Notes: generated by a model from the sequence alone, not told the origin. Counted from the first letter of the stretch, positions 32,573-43,549 are shown. The stretch is 64,000 nt of DNA from Leguminivora glycinivorella (GCF_023078275.1 NC_062978.1:3486585-3550584), one strand, 5' to 3'. Numbers and translations are program-made.

Positions 32573-35500
32573 ATGATTGATACCGGAAGCGAAAGGTCAT
32601 TTATGAAACCGGAACTAGTAGAAAAATACTTTAGTAATTTTAAGCATCAAGAAGTTTTTGAGGTAGTTAGTACCCACGGACGCAGTACACATGACACAAT
32701 CATTTATATTAATTTACCAAAAATTTTTAAAAGTGAAGAACGTCATAAGTTTTATGTGTACGATGTAGATGATAGGTATGACGGATTAATAGGTAGCGAT
32801 TTACTGCACCAGTTACCTGCAAGCGTTAATTACAAAACTCGCATGCTAGAGACGGATTCAACTCAGATACCAATGTTGTATACTCCGCCTATGAAAGAGT
32901 CTTTTGAATTGCCAGCCCGCAGTGAGTGCAGAGTTAAGCTACCTGTAACGTTGTTAAACGGTGACGCAATTTTAGAATTTAAACAGCTCTCGGAAGGGAT
33001 AAGAATGCCCGCCGCGCTGGTGAAATGTGTGAATGGTTACGCATCCACCGTTATTCAAAATTGCACGTCAGAAAGCAGGACGTTAGTTGTCACAGCACCG
33101 TTTAAAGTAGAACCATATTCAAGCGAAACATTAGTTAATGTAAATTTCACCGCGGACACAACTTCAAATGACAGGCTTTTATCAGAAAATCTCTCAAAAT
33201 TACGATTGGATGATTTGAATGAAGAAGAAAGAAAGGTGATTAGTCAGTTGTGTGAAGAATATAAGGATATATTTTATTGTGAACATATCCCACTTTCATT
33301 TACAAACCAAGTGAAACATAAGATACGAACGGTAAACGAGGATCCAGTTTTTATTAGGGCTCACAGGATGCCTCCTGTACAAACACAAGAAATTAAGAGG
33401 CAAATTGATAAAATGTTAAAGGATAATGTCATCCAGGAGTCACATTCTCCTTGGAGTGCACCAGTCCATTTAGTGCCCAAAAAGATGGACATGTCAGGTC
33501 AACAGAAGTGGCGTATGGTCATCGACTATAGACGTCTTAATGACATCACAGTCGACGATAAATACCCTCTACCCAACATAAACGACTTGTTTGATATGCT
33601 GGGAAAGAGCACATACTTCACAACGTTAGATTTGGCCAGCGGGTACCATCAAATAGAGGTTGATGATGATGATAAACCAAAAACCGGGTTTAGCACAGGT
33701 TTTGGGCACTACGAATTTAATAGGATGCCTTTTGGACTCAAGACAGCCCCTGCAACCTTTCAGCGAGCGATGGACAACGTCCTGAGAGGCCTACAAGGGA
33801 TACACTGTCTTGTTTACCTTGACGACGTCATAATATTCTCCAAAAGTTTAGAAGACCACGTTATTAAATTAAAGGCTGTATTCAATAGGTTTAGGGAAAC
33901 CAATCTTAAAGTGCAATTGGATAAGTCCCATTTCCTCAGAAAGGAAGTCCTCTACCTTGGACATACCATAACGAGTGAAGGACTTAAGCCAAATGATGAT
34001 AAGATTCACGCGGTACTTAATTATCCTATACCCAAAACTCCTAGCGAAATAAAAAGTTTTCTAGGACTGATAGGATATTATAGAAAATTTATTAAAGACT
34101 TTGCTAAAATAACGCGACCTATGACGGCATGCTTGAAGAAAGGAAGAAAGGTTATATTAGATGATGAATATAAGGAAAGTTTTGAGCTTTGTAAGAAAAT
34201 ATTAACTAATGCACCACTTCTTCAGTTCCCAGATTTCCAAAAGCCCTTTATTTTGACCACAGACGCGTCAAATTACGCAATAGGTGCTGTTTTATCGCAA
34301 GGGCCCATAGGGTCAGATAAGCCCATTGCGTACTATAGCAAAACTCTGAGTGATACTCAAGTTAAGTACAGCACAATAGAAAAAGAACTATTTGCTGTCC
34401 TTGAAGGCGTTAAACATTTTAGACCTTACCTTTACGGAAATAAATTCTTTATTTATACAGATCATCGTCCACTTGCTTGGCTATACTCCCTTAAGGAGCC
34501 AAACAGTAAACTTACGAGATGGCGTTTAAGATTACAAGAGTACGATTTCGAAATTTACTACAAAAAGGGCAATCAAAATACAAATGCCGACGCAATGTCA
34601 CGCATAAGGCTTAACGTACTAAGTGACGACAATGATTCCGTGGCTGTTAATGTAGATGAAAAAGAGCAAAAATTACAAGATTACGTTCAGTCATTAACAG
34701 ACCAAATTGCCAAATTAAGTAGACCAGAACCGGAACCAGAAATGGAAACCATGGAAATTTCTGATTCAGATGATGGGGCTACTGCTCATTCTATCTCTAA
34801 CCGCGAACATGAAGGTATTCCAATTCTGAATGAAGCTATAGACTTGAAGCCGAAACAAATATTAGTATATACATGGTTTAAAGACGATATTAGCGTTAAA
34901 GATCTCTCTAATAAAAAACAGAGAATTCTTGAAGTGCATATGCCAACAAATAACGAAGGATTAGTAAGTAAATTTTTAAAAGAGTACGTAGATTTGAAGA
35001 ATAAATACTTTATCTATTTTGAAGTACCTGAATTCAGAAAAACATTCAGTAACGTAGTAACTAAACTCTATAAAAAAGGAGCACAAAATTTAATCGAATG
35101 CACAGAACGTATAGTCACCATAACAGACGAACATGATATAAAACAATTAGTAATTAAATATCACGAGGGCAAAACGTGCCATAGGGGCATAAATGAAACG
35201 TTAGCTAAACTTAAAAGAGATTACTGGTGGAGCAATATGAAAGAAACTATTTCAGCTATTATAAATGCGTGTGAACAATGTCGTAAGATGAAGTATGAAA
35301 GAAAACCCATTAAACCACATATTCAATTAACACAGACTCAGGAATCACCGTTCCAAGAAATATTTATTGATCTTCTTTTTATTGAAAGCAAATATTATCT
35401 CACAGCAGTAGATGCGTTTAGCAAATTAGGGCAAGCAATAGGCATACCCAACAGAAGTACTCCAGAAGTCGTGAGAGCACTAATAAAATATTTTAGCATG

Positions 35501-36256
35501 TATGGCGTTCCTAAAAAGATTAGCTGTGATTCTGGATCCGAATTTAATAACGAATTAATGAAGGAATTGCTATCTCTATACAAAATTGAATTGCACATAG
35601 GGACTCCGAATAACCCCAACTCAATGGCGGTAGTAGAACGGTTCCACTCGACTTTAATTGAAATCTATCGATTAGCAAAGTACGATAGAAGCGACCAAGA
35701 TGCGGCTTCGGTAATGACATACGCAATAATGGCATATAATAATTCGATACATAGCGCTACGACTTTTACCCCGTTCGAATTAGTTTTCGGTCATACGGAA
35801 ACCGGAAATACGTTTGATATAGATAGAGAACGTAATTTAATGCAAAAATTACTCTTAGACCATAGAAAACGGCTAAAAGTTTTATACGAATATGTGAGTG
35901 AAAAGTTACTTAACGATAAGGTTAAAGTTAGGGATAAGAAAGGCGGAGAAATACCACCGGAGATCAAAGAAGGCGACACGATTTATATGAAAGACACTAG
36001 GATCCGTAAACCCAAAGAAAAACCTAGGTACGAAAAAGCAAAGGTTATAGGCAAGCCGGATAAGAACATTATCCCTGTGCAAGTCAAGAAAAGAAATACT
36101 CGTGTACCACTCAAAAACATCAAACGACCTCCACAGGTGGCGTGTGATATCACTGATGGTCCTGGTACATCAGGGATACAGTCTCAACATCCAAAACCTC
36201 GAGCGGAGCCCGGGGATAGCTCCAGTCAGGATGGGTACAGCTCTAATGAGGACTAG
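32573..36256 (+). CDS. pol: Errantivirus pol: protease, RT, RNase H, integrase
   Basis: The frame is open from the gag slip site; the given start is its first ATG (1,227 codons). Aspartic protease: DTG at residues 3-5 and a GLIGSDLL flap-like segment. Reverse transcriptase: LVPKK, VIDYRRLN, TTLDLASGYHQI and the YLDD active site at residues 415-418. RNase H: TTDAS with D564 and TDHRPLAW. Integrase: HHCC finger with H864, H870, C900 and C903, then the catalytic triad D933, D986, E1022 (35 residues between the last two). Translated as a gag-pol fusion by frameshifting. All key residues are present. The last 120-150 nt overlap env. Confidence 0.9.
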   Translation: MIDTGSERSFMKPELVEKYFSNFKHQEVFEVVSTHGRSTHDTIIYINLPKIFKSEERHKFYVYDVDDRYDGLIGSDLLHQLPASVNYKTRMLETDSTQIPMLYTPPMKESFELPARSECRVKLPVTLLNGDAILEFKQLSEGIRMPAALVKCVNGYASTVIQNCTSESRTLVVTAPFKVEPYSSETLVNVNFTADTTSNDRLLSENLSKLRLDDLNEEERKVISQLCEEYKDIFYCEHIPLSFTNQVKHKIRTVNEDPVFIRAHRMPPVQTQEIKRQIDKMLKDNVIQESHSPWSAPVHLVPKKMDMSGQQKWRMVIDYRRLNDITVDDKYPLPNINDLFDMLGKSTYFTTLDLASGYHQIEVDDDDKPKTGFSTGFGHYEFNRMPFGLKTAPATFQRAMDNVLRGLQGIHCLVYLDDVIIFSKSLEDHVIKLKAVFNRFRETNLKVQLDKSHFLRKEVLYLGHTITSEGLKPNDDKIHAVLNYPIPKTPSEIKSFLGLIGYYRKFIKDFAKITRPMTACLKKGRKVILDDEYKESFELCKKILTNAPLLQFPDFQKPFILTTDASNYAIGAVLSQGPIGSDKPIAYYSKTLSDTQVKYSTIEKELFAVLEGVKHFRPYLYGNKFFIYTDHRPLAWLYSLKEPNSKLTRWRLRLQEYDFEIYYKKGNQNTNADAMSRIRLNVLSDDNDSVAVNVDEKEQKLQDYVQSLTDQIAKLSRPEPEPEMETMEISDSDDGATAHSISNREHEGIPILNEAIDLKPKQILVYTWFKDDISVKDLSNKKQRILEVHMPTNNEGLVSKFLKEYVDLKNKYFIYFEVPEFRKTFSNVVTKLYKKGAQNLIECTERIVTITDEHDIKQLVIKYHEGKTCHRGINETLAKLKRDYWWSNMKETISAIINACEQCRKMKYERKPIKPHIQLTQTQESPFQEIFIDLLFIESKYYLTAVDAFSKLGQAIGIPNRSTPEVVRALIKYFSMYGVPKKISCDSGSEFNNELMKELLSLYKIELHIGTPNNPNSMAVVERFHSTLIEIYRLAKYDRSDQDAASVMTYAIMAYNNSIHSATTFTPFELVFGHTETGNTFDIDRERNLMQKLLLDHRKRLKVLYEYVSEKLLNDKVKVRDKKGGEIPPEIKEGDTIYMKDTRIRKPKEKPRYEKAKVIGKPDKNIIPVQVKKRNTRVPLKNIKRPPQVACDITDGPGTSGIQSQHPKPRAEPGDSSSQDGYSSNED
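36131..36140 (+). promoter_or_regulatory. Candidate splice acceptor for env mRNA
   Basis: CCACAG^G, with the exon starting at 36137, near the 3' end of pol. Used with the donor before 31045 it would complete a start codon split across the junction, in the env frame. Confidence 0.5.
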
Positions 36257-37847
36257 CTCCTGGAGCATAATTAAGATTATAGATTTAGAATCAATAAGTT
36301 CTTTGTTAGAAATAAATCTAGACCAATACAGTAAGTTAAAACAAATAATTGATAGTAATATAGACACTAGACGAGAACTAATGGGTTTAGAAGTACAGAT
36401 AAATTCATTTACAGATTTGTCTAGAGACAGACTTTTACAGATTTTACCAACTGCAAGAACTAAAAGAGGTATTCTCAACCCATTAGGATCAATAGTTAAA
36501 GTAATAACAGGTAACTTAGATAATAATGATGCTATTAGATTCGATTCGGTAATAGAGAAGATGAAGCATAAGGAGATATCAGTAGAGAATAAGGTAACAC
36601 TGTTGCAAAAGGCACTTGATAAGCTAACAAATGTTTCAAGCGACATAAATTTTAACGTTAAACATTTAGGTTATAAAACCAAACAACTAGAGAACATTCA
36701 AAAAGATGAAACCAAACTTTTTAGCATTGTTTCCATGATGAACAGCATGTATCAGATTCTAAATAACTTTCGCACGATTTACAACATTATACAAGAAATA
36801 GAAACAGCAATTGCATTCAGTAAATTATCAATTTTACATCAATCAATCATAAACTCAACCGAATTTGTTAAAGTACTTTCTGAGGTAGAGAAACACGCAA
36901 CATTAATTTATCCTGTGTCAAAGGAAAATCTTATTAAAATAGAACGTAGTATAGACTTAAAATCTTTTATTAGTAATAACCGCTTAACTTTCATTTTAGA
37001 TATCCCTATTGTAGAGAAAAGCACATATATTTACTATAAGATCATCCCTATCCCAATATTTAACCCCAAAACTGAAAAAACACTAACTATTATTCCTAAA
37101 TATCCTTACCTCATGATGAATAGATTGAAATTCCGACCCGTAGCAAGACACTGCGACGAAATTGAAGAAGGAAAACACATCTGCACCGATGACGACATGG
37201 TACAGCATCCAGCAGCAACATGTATAGAACAAATAATGCTATTAAAAGACAACCTCTCCAAATGTAACCAGCAACCAGTCAAGACAGAAGATACAGTCAT
37301 ACAGAAGATTACATCAGATCATTGGCTTCTTTACACCAGAAAAAGAACAGCAGTAACTGAAACCTGCGGAGACGAGATCTCCAAACACAACATGGAGGGA
37401 ACCTACATTCTGACTCCAGCCAAATACTGCGAAACACAGATAGAAGATATAATCATAAAAGCAGTCAGCAACAGCTCAATAACCAGCTACAACTTACCCC
37501 CTATCGTATTACCTGAACTACAGCACGAGATCCAGAGGAGCGAGAACGAGGTAGATCTACGAGGCGTGGACTTCAGCGACGTGAAGGACATTCTCAACAG
37601 CGTAAAATACAATAGTGGAAGTGAAAACAGTGAAAGTTACATATTCATTAATAGAGTCAGTGTATGGACCGTAATTCTATATACCATTTTACTTGTTACA
37701 GCACTAATTTACATATTTCATAAATTCCGGTATATCTTTTCTAGACGAAATTCTCTGAAGCCGTCTTCGCCACCTTCAGATAATTTCTCTCTTAAGGAGG
37801 GAGGAGTTAAGGGTGCTGCAACCCTTGACAATACCTTCATCAGCTAA
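36137..37847 (+). CDS. env: Errantivirus env (envelope glycoprotein)
   Basis: The frame is open from 36102 and ends inside the 3' LTR. No strong ATG context exists before 36156, so a spliced mRNA is likely, beginning at the acceptor before 36137. A short hydrophobic segment at about 36147-36170 could act as signal peptide. A furin-type RTKR site (36456-36467) is followed by a glycine-rich start of the membrane-fusion subunit (GILNPLGS), the hallmark of insect retroviral F-like envelopes. A C-terminal membrane segment (about 37660-37725, VILYTILLVTALIYIF) anchors it. Several cysteines lie between. The frame is intact. Role: cell surface attachment and fusion. Confidence 0.8.
37794..37804 (+). 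other. Polypurine tract
   Basis: AAGGAGGGAGG directly abuts the 3' LTR, as expected for the plus-strand DNA primer. It lies within the env coding frame. Confidence 0.8.
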
Positions 37848-38033
37848 GTCTGATGACAATTCAGCATTTACTTATTGAGAACAAACGTCAATGCTGAATT
37901 GCAATATTTAATTATAAATAGCTGTTATTAATTAATTTTAAGTTAGAATAATCTTGATTGTAAGCTAGGCTGTTACTCTGTCGGTTTAAATAAATATATT
38001 TTTTTAGAAACAATCTCTGTCGTTATCTTAATT
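37805..38033 (+). repeat. 3' LTR
   Basis: 229 bp, identical by eye to the 5' LTR. It contains the last 43 nt of env, including its stop codon (37845-37847). Confidence 0.9.
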
Positions 38034-38037
38034 CGCA

Positions 38038-38460
38038 CTCTGTCAAGCAGTGAGGCAGTTTTCTTGCGCCACACAGCATCGAAGCCATCTGTGCGCGCCT
38101 CTGCAAACATGGTCGACGCGCTGCAGAAACGCGGCAGTCTCAACAACATCCTAAACGCATTATTATATTGTGCCCATTTGGTTTTTATTGTGCTTGAGAT
38201 TGTGCCTAACCAGCTTTTACTCTGTTTTATTTGTTGCTTATTGTGCTGCTGTTGTCATTATGGTCCATGTTGTCACATACAAGGAGCAAGTTGAAAATTA
38301 GCGCTGCAACCACCGTGCTGGAGCACAATGCCGAACTTGGTCCTTTTTGCTGACACATATAGTCTGTTTATTTTTTTAATTGTCTCTTCTTACTGTTTAT
38401 GTTGATGTGTGTGTGTAAATAAAATATTTTTCTTTCTTTCTTTATTTTGCCGTTTACGCA
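38038..38460 (+). repeat. Possible LINE 3' end ending in (TTTC)n
   Basis: The stretch right of the retroelement ends with GTGTGTGTGTAAATAAAATA and a (TTTC)n tract, like a retroposed 3' terminus. A plus-strand open stretch of 76 codons (38064-38294) has no recognisable domain. Low confidence. Confidence 0.3.
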
Positions 38461-38964
38461 AAATTGGCTTGTAATGTAAGGGGATCAAACAAGAGCAGCT
38501 GAAGCTATCATTTACAACAATGTAGGTTGTATTATTTTATCAGATAGTGTTTCATGCAGTAGGTCATCGGGCTGTTAGTAAGTGGGAGTATATTTCCCGC
38601 TTGTGCGACGACGGCGCATTACTCAGCCCTATCGGATGCCGACCGCTAATTGACTGGAAGTAAAGATAAAACGCCATTTTTATTCGACCATAAATCTTCA
38701 ACGGTGATTCATCGTGAAAACTCATTGACTAGCCGCTGTCAATGAGTTACAAGACAATCAACTAAATTAATCAAACCCAGGGTATATGTGAAAAATCAAT
38801 TTGAGAATAAAGAATAAAAGACAATTTGAAAAGGCAAATTTTAATCATGGTCCAACGTATACTCAATGAACGGACCTTTTCATAATATTTGACATCCATA
38901 ATAAAGGTACTTTATATTACAATATGTACATAAAGTCGAGTACCTAATTGAACACGGAAGGCGG
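38461..38964 (-). other. 3' flank / possible 3' UTR of the LRR gene
   Basis: On the minus strand an AATAAA word occurs at 38678-38683, about 280 nt after the LRR stop codon, and could be the polyadenylation signal. No other feature seen. Confidence 0.35.
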
Positions 38965-40029
38965 TTAGCTGTTGGCGAGGAAAACGAAGGTAGTTATGAA
39001 GAGCGCGAGGTGCGGCGGCGCGAGGCAATGCTCGCTGCGCGCCGAGCGCGCGCCCGTGCCCGCCGCCGCGCGCGCGCGCGCGCTGCCCCCCGCCTCCCCG
39101 CGGCACACTGCGCCAGCCGCGCTCGCCAGGCTCCGCCCCCGCACCTTCAGCGGCGATATACAGAAGTTCTCCTCCGCGAAGCCCTGCGTCAGCGCCAGCG
39201 GATTCGCCAACGGGTCCCTCCCGCACTCGCACGGTAGGTGATTCCCGCGCACCACTAAGTTACCCACTTCCAACATGACCGACTCCGGCGTCTCCAACAT
39301 GTGGTTCCCGGTCAGTCTAAAATTATTTACGCTGTTATTTTGCACTAGTGAAAGCTCCTCGATTCTATCAATTTTATTATTACACATTTCCAGCACGTCG
39401 ACTCGCTGCAGGCCGTCGAAAGCCCCCACGCGGATAATGCCGAGATCGGATTCCCGCAACGCGAGTTTCCCGACTCGAGTCAATCCTCGAAACGTGTCCG
39501 GCTGAAGCGCCGGCAAGTCCATGTAAGCCAGTTCGAGGACGCCGACGCTCTCGAGCCCCGCGAACGCTTGCGGCTCGATCGATCTAATGCCGGAAGGCAG
39601 TTCGATTTGTGCCACGTCGTTTAACCCGGAGAAGGCATGGGCGAGTATTTTTCTAACGGGGTTGTTTCTCAGGGAGATTAGTTTGATGAAGTTGGTTCCG
39701 GCGAAGGCGTAGCCTTCTATTTGTGCGATTCTGTTGTGCGTGAGGACGATGGAGGTGATGTTTTGGAGGGCGGCGAAGGCGAAGGCGTCGACGGTGGCGA
39801 GGGGGGTGTGTTGTATGTAGAGTTCCTTGAGACGGGGCAGGCCGCGGAAGGCGAAGGGGCGGATGCGCGTGAGGTTGCAGGCGTCGAGCGCGAGGCGGCG
39901 CAGCTGGCGCAGGTGCGCGAAGGCGTCGGAGCGCAGCACGCGCAGGTCGGCGCGGGAGAGCGCCAGCTGCGTCACGCCGGGGCTCAGCGCCGCCGGCACG
40001 CCGCGCAGGCTCGCGCTGTTGCACACCAC
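38965..40029 (-). CDS. LRR protein, terminal exon (host gene)
   Basis: Codes for 354 residues of a leucine-rich-repeat protein ending at TAA (38965-38967). It starts in phase 0 after a TTGTTGCAG acceptor. About nine to ten repeats of roughly 24 residues follow (for example LRRLALDACNLTRIRPFAF, ITSIVLTHNRIAQIEGYAF, VGVLELAYMDLPALQPDTF). A short C-terminal cap follows (HLPCECG then NFC), then an Ala/Arg/Gly low-complexity linker and a hydrophobic tail (LALFITTFVFLANS) with nothing after it, suggesting a GPI anchor signal. The first residues VVCN complete the N-terminal LRR cap begun in the exon at 55014-55137. GC content is far above its surroundings. Likely an extracellular adhesion or recognition protein; no orthologue named. 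Confidence 0.85.
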   Translation of the reverse strand: MVCNSASLRGVPAALSPGVTQLALSRADLRVLRSDAFAHLRQLRRLALDACNLTRIRPFAFRGLPRLKELYIQHTPLATVDAFAFAALQNITSIVLTHNRIAQIEGYAFAGTNFIKLISLRNNPVRKILAHAFSGLNDVAQIELPSGIRSIEPQAFAGLESVGVLELAYMDLPALQPDTFRGLTRVGKLALRESDLGIIRVGAFDGLQRVDVLEMCNNKIDRIEELSLVQNNSVNNFRLTGNHMLETPESVMLEVGNLVVRGNHLPCECGRDPLANPLALTQGFAEENFCISPLKVRGRSLASAAGAVCRGEAGGSARARAAAGTGARSARSEHCLAPPHLALFITTFVFLANS

Positions 40030-40050
40030 CTGCAACAACACACATTTTTG

Positions 40051-40124
40051 ACTTTATACGAGTTACCGTCGAAACTTCCTTGATAAGTGACAAAATTACT
40101 TTTTACTGGGAAATTGCACATAAC
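40051..40124. repeat. 74-bp direct repeat, copy 1
   Basis: ACTTTATACGAGTTACCGTC through AATTGCACATAAC, repeated at 40215-40288 with about three mismatches. The copies bracket a truncated palindromic MITE, 21 bp from the acceptor of the last LRR exon. Confidence 0.8.
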
Positions 40125-40197
40125 GCCGTGTCTTGCGTGGGCGATGGTCGCGCGACGTCGATGCGACGCATACGAAATCAAATTATCGATATTTTGT
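40124..40197. mobile_element. GC-rich palindromic MITE, copy 2 (half)
   Basis: CGCCGTGTCTTGCGTGGGCG, then GATGCGACGCATACGAAATC and ATCGATA. It corresponds to the left half of the element at 1280-1412 and is followed by a T-rich run up to the second 74-bp repeat. Confidence 0.65.
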
Positions 40198-40214
40198 TTT
40201 AGTTTTTTTTTTTT

Positions 40215-40288
40215 ACTTTATACGAGTTACCGTCGAAACTTCCTTGATAAGTGATAAAATTACTTTTTACTGCGAAATGGCACATAAC
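40215..40288. repeat. 74-bp direct repeat, copy 2
   Basis: Second copy of 40051-40124 in the same orientation. Confidence 0.8.
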
Positions 40289-41730
40289 ACAGTATATTTA
40301 CAATTTCATGCGTACCTAATAAAAATTACACACATAAAATTCATGAGATGCAAAAATTGCAAAAATACCGGCTTGTATTAAGATAAACATGTGAATAAGG
40401 CATTAAAATAACAAGTATGTACAAAATAAATACGGCCAAATGTGAGATGAACTCGCGTCCATCAAACAATATCTATTTCCACCATAATCTGTTGATCCAT
40501 AAAACAGCAACGTCACATTAAACACTAATACCTCAGCGACACGATCACGAAAAAAAAACAAAAAATAATGTGGCACTCGCTGCAGAGCAAATCCCTATGA
40601 AAATATTGACAAATTGGTTTCGCCCGTCACAGCCGCTTATTGCCACTGCGAATTTTGGGGTTGCCAGATGGTCGGCATACGACGGGATTCTCCCAATTTT
40701 TGTCATATCCTCTCGACTCCGAAAAAAGTTAAAAAAAAACTATTTCTTCGATCCCGGGGAGAATTTACTGTACAAAAACTTCAAACAAAAATCGAAACGT
40801 TGAGGTTGGAAATAACAAAAATATTTGAATAAAAATTACACTTAAGCTAAAAACATTTATTACAATAGGCTAGTTTCCTACTAGTCAAATCAGCTTCTTT
40901 TTAAGAGCTGTCAAGACGATTTGCTAATATGAAATTACTATGTATTATATAATACTGAGGAGTAACGTCACTGTCAATTCATTTACTTACTTTATATCGT
41001 TCTCTTTGACTTATTAAATAAAAATTTTGTTTAAACAATAACCACTGTCCATTTTTTCTTCTAATTTTTTTTCTTTTATTTTCTGCTTTATTTCGTGCAC
41101 TGCATAAAATATTTTATTTTAATATTAGTAGGACACTAGCTTATTGGTCATCATTATCAATTTATCATACCTATGTAATATAAGGGATGAAAATACTATT
41201 TTGATCACGAGATCGCTTGGAAGTATCGAGTTAGAAAAGAATTTATTTTGCATTCATCGACAAAAGCCTCAAAATCCCAATAAAACGTCCTTTTGTCCCG
41301 ATTCTGCGGCCATGTTATCTGGCAACCCTAACTGCGATATTCCCTTTGCAGATAAAATTAATCCTTTTCCAAATATCACGGACGTACTCTGACGCACGTT
41401 CGTATTTTGATTGAATCGTTTCAAGCCTAAGCTTCGCAGATAATCGCGGGGTATCAACTACCTAACACCGAATCAATTTAGTCACCTTTGCGTTATCATA
41501 TTAAGGGTGTGAGGGTGCGGGACTGATCTCGTGTATTTATTTATAGGTTTGTCTTTTAAATAAATACACATTTATATGATTGAAACAATAGTAAGCTGTA
41601 TATTTATTTTTTCTATAAAAATCATCATCATCAGGCCTTGTACATCTTTACAGATGATTTAAGTAGCGTCTCTGTGGCATAACCTACCACATATGTCACA
41701 AATAACATAACCTAACCAAAAAAACTAAAA
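40289..41730. other. Intronic DNA, weak inverted similarity only
   Basis: GGTTGCCAGATGG..CGGCATACGACGGGATTC (about 40659) and the complement of 41283-41330 resemble each other loosely, perhaps an old inverted-repeat element. No coding region. Confidence 0.3.
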
Positions 41731-41946
41731 TTTTGAAAAAACCCCCGACCGCGACATAGTAGACCGATTTTCATGAAACATGGCTAAGAACACTCCCGAC
41801 TTATTCAGCTTTCAGACAAAAAAAATTAAATCCAAATCGGTTCATCTGTTCGGGAGCTACGATGCCACAGACAGACAGACAGACAAACAAACAGACAGAC
41901 AGACGTCAAATTTATAACATCCCGTCGTTTTTGCGTCGGGGGTTAA
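41731..41946. repeat. GTCGGGGGTT-type dispersed repeat, copy 1
   Basis: It starts AAAACCCCCGACC and ends GTTTTTGCGTCGGGGGTT, with a CAGACAGACAGAC microsatellite before the right end and CGATTTTCATGAAACATGGC inside. The second copy is at 55650-55876. Confidence 0.6.
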
Positions 41947-42436
41947 TAAAACTAGAATTAGGGTCCGCACGAGTGCGATCAACGGCCATTGTGCCTTATT
42001 GCCCGTTTCGGGCTAAGTTTTGAAACCATAAAAATAAATGCTAAATAAATACGTGTTGTGCACCAAAATATGTAGCACCCATTTTATAAGCCATCAAATA
42101 GGTAATGTTATTTTCCTGTCCGTGTATAAACATTTATAGCCAAACTACAATAGCTTTAAAATTATACATTTATGATTGAGATAAGAACCAAATATTAGCT
42201 ACATATTTAGCAGTTTAATAATAACAATGCACTGTTTTGCAAAAAAACTTGACTTGTTTCACTCTCTTATCTCATCTGCCTGCCTAGCCAAAGTGACAAT
42301 CGTGCTAGGTGGTAAACGAAACGTAGTCTGGCTCTGTCGCGCCGCCACTACAGAAGAGCGATAGGGAGAGAGAGATATGAATAGACTTCAAAAAATCTTG
42401 GAATAATTATTCCAATGTTATAATTTTTTTTTATTA
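41947..42436. other. Intronic DNA with MITE remnant
   Basis: About 42310-42375 contains AACGAAACGTAGTCTGGCTC and AGAGCGATAGGGAGAGAGAG, a remnant of the MITE families with these words. The rest is unassigned. Confidence 0.35.
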
Positions 42437-42678
42437 CTAGCTTTTGCCCGCAGTTCCGCTCGCATTAAGTTCGAAAATTGCGGCATATTCCATACAAACT
42501 TTCACCCCTCATTCTAGGGAAGTGAGGGGTTAGAAAGAGACAAAAGGTAGCCTATGTCACTCTCCATCCCTTCAACTATCTCCTCTGAAAAAATCACGTC
42601 AATCCGTCGCTCCGTTTTGCCGTGAAAGACGGACAAACAAACAGACACACACTTTCCCATTTATAATATTAGTATGGA
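42437..42678 (-). mobile_element. Helitron-like element, copy 3
   Basis: Reverse orientation, CTAGCTTTTGCCCGCAGTTC to TTATAATATTAGTATGGA. A/T insertion site as in the other copies. About the same length as copy 1. Confidence 0.65.
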
Positions 42679-43077
42679 TGAAACAAACAGTCATTGAATC
42701 AAATATGGTCACTACATATTTTCTTAATTTTAGACTTACAGTTTCCAATATTAGTTTAAAGTTATTAATTTACACAATGTGGCACGAGAATAACAATGTG
42801 ATATACAATTTAAATCTTTTTTAATACAATTTATACATACAATGTCACCCCTTTCTACGGTACCATAACGAAAATAATCCAAGTAAACTTAATAAAATTG
42901 ATATGAACTTCTTTGACAGACATTCCAACTAACGTAATTAAATGTAACTTATTATACTCGTTCTTTATTCTTTATTACCATTTCTAGTAACGAATGGACT
43001 AGGGAAACATTAATTTTATTTTAATGCCCGTGCCAACTTTATGTATTTCAGCATACTATTTTAAAATGAGAATATAA
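42679..43077. other. Intronic AT-rich DNA
   Basis: Nothing recognised. Confidence 0.35.
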
Positions 43078-43212
43078 TAGTATTTTATACAATCGTGATA
43101 TAATACAAAGCTTTTCCGTCTAGTACCATGTTTAGGCCACGAAGCTTGCTGAGTGGCCTAATAGTACGGTACGAGAGTGAAAAGCTTAATTATATCACTA
43201 TTGTATACAATA
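43078..43212. mobile_element. Palindromic MITE
   Basis: AGTATTTTATACAATCGTGATATAA at the left pairs with TTATATCACTATTGTATACAAT at the right (imperfect); an inner AAGCTTTTC/GAAAAGCTT pair continues the stem. About 135 bp. Confidence 0.55.
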
Positions 43213-43549
43213 CTTTTTCTACGAGTCATCATCTTCATCATCAATGGACGGAAATATCATCATTCATGCAAGTTAAAATTAATGTTAATAGCGTCGTTCA
43301 CCGTTGTATCAACATCGAATTACCTAGCAACCAATTGTTTATAATACCCGTCTCTGATTGGCCGATAACGCGACAGATAAAAAAAAATGTGTTTCAGATG
43401 CAGAAAAATTTGCCAGGTATCGCAAATAAGTATATAACTTGTATGAAGTTCTATTTTTGAAATTATTACAGTTAACTAAAGTCAACTATAATGAGATTAT
43501 TATAATTGAGTCGGAACTGCCATAGAGCAACACTGAAAAGTTAGCCTAG

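Larger units (their letters stand above)
30559..38033 (+). mobile_element. Complete errantivirus-like LTR retrotransposon (Ty3/gypsy with env)
   Basis: 7,475 bp with two 229-bp LTRs, a primer binding site, gag, pol and env in three uninterrupted frames, and a polypurine tract. It is flanked by the 4-bp duplication CGCA (30555-30558, 38034-38037), matching the alternating pyrimidine/purine target preference known for errantiviruses. The LTRs appear identical by eye, so insertion is recent. Errantiviruses are insect endogenous retroviruses related to gypsy. Confidence 0.9.

Noticed and set aside
38064..38294. 76-codon open frame right of the LTR element as a gene
   Set aside because: No recognisable domain; lies in what looks like a retroposed 3' end.
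39653..40093. Arg/Pro/His-rich open frames on either strand across the LRR exon
   Set aside because: Shadow frames of GC-rich LRR coding sequence.
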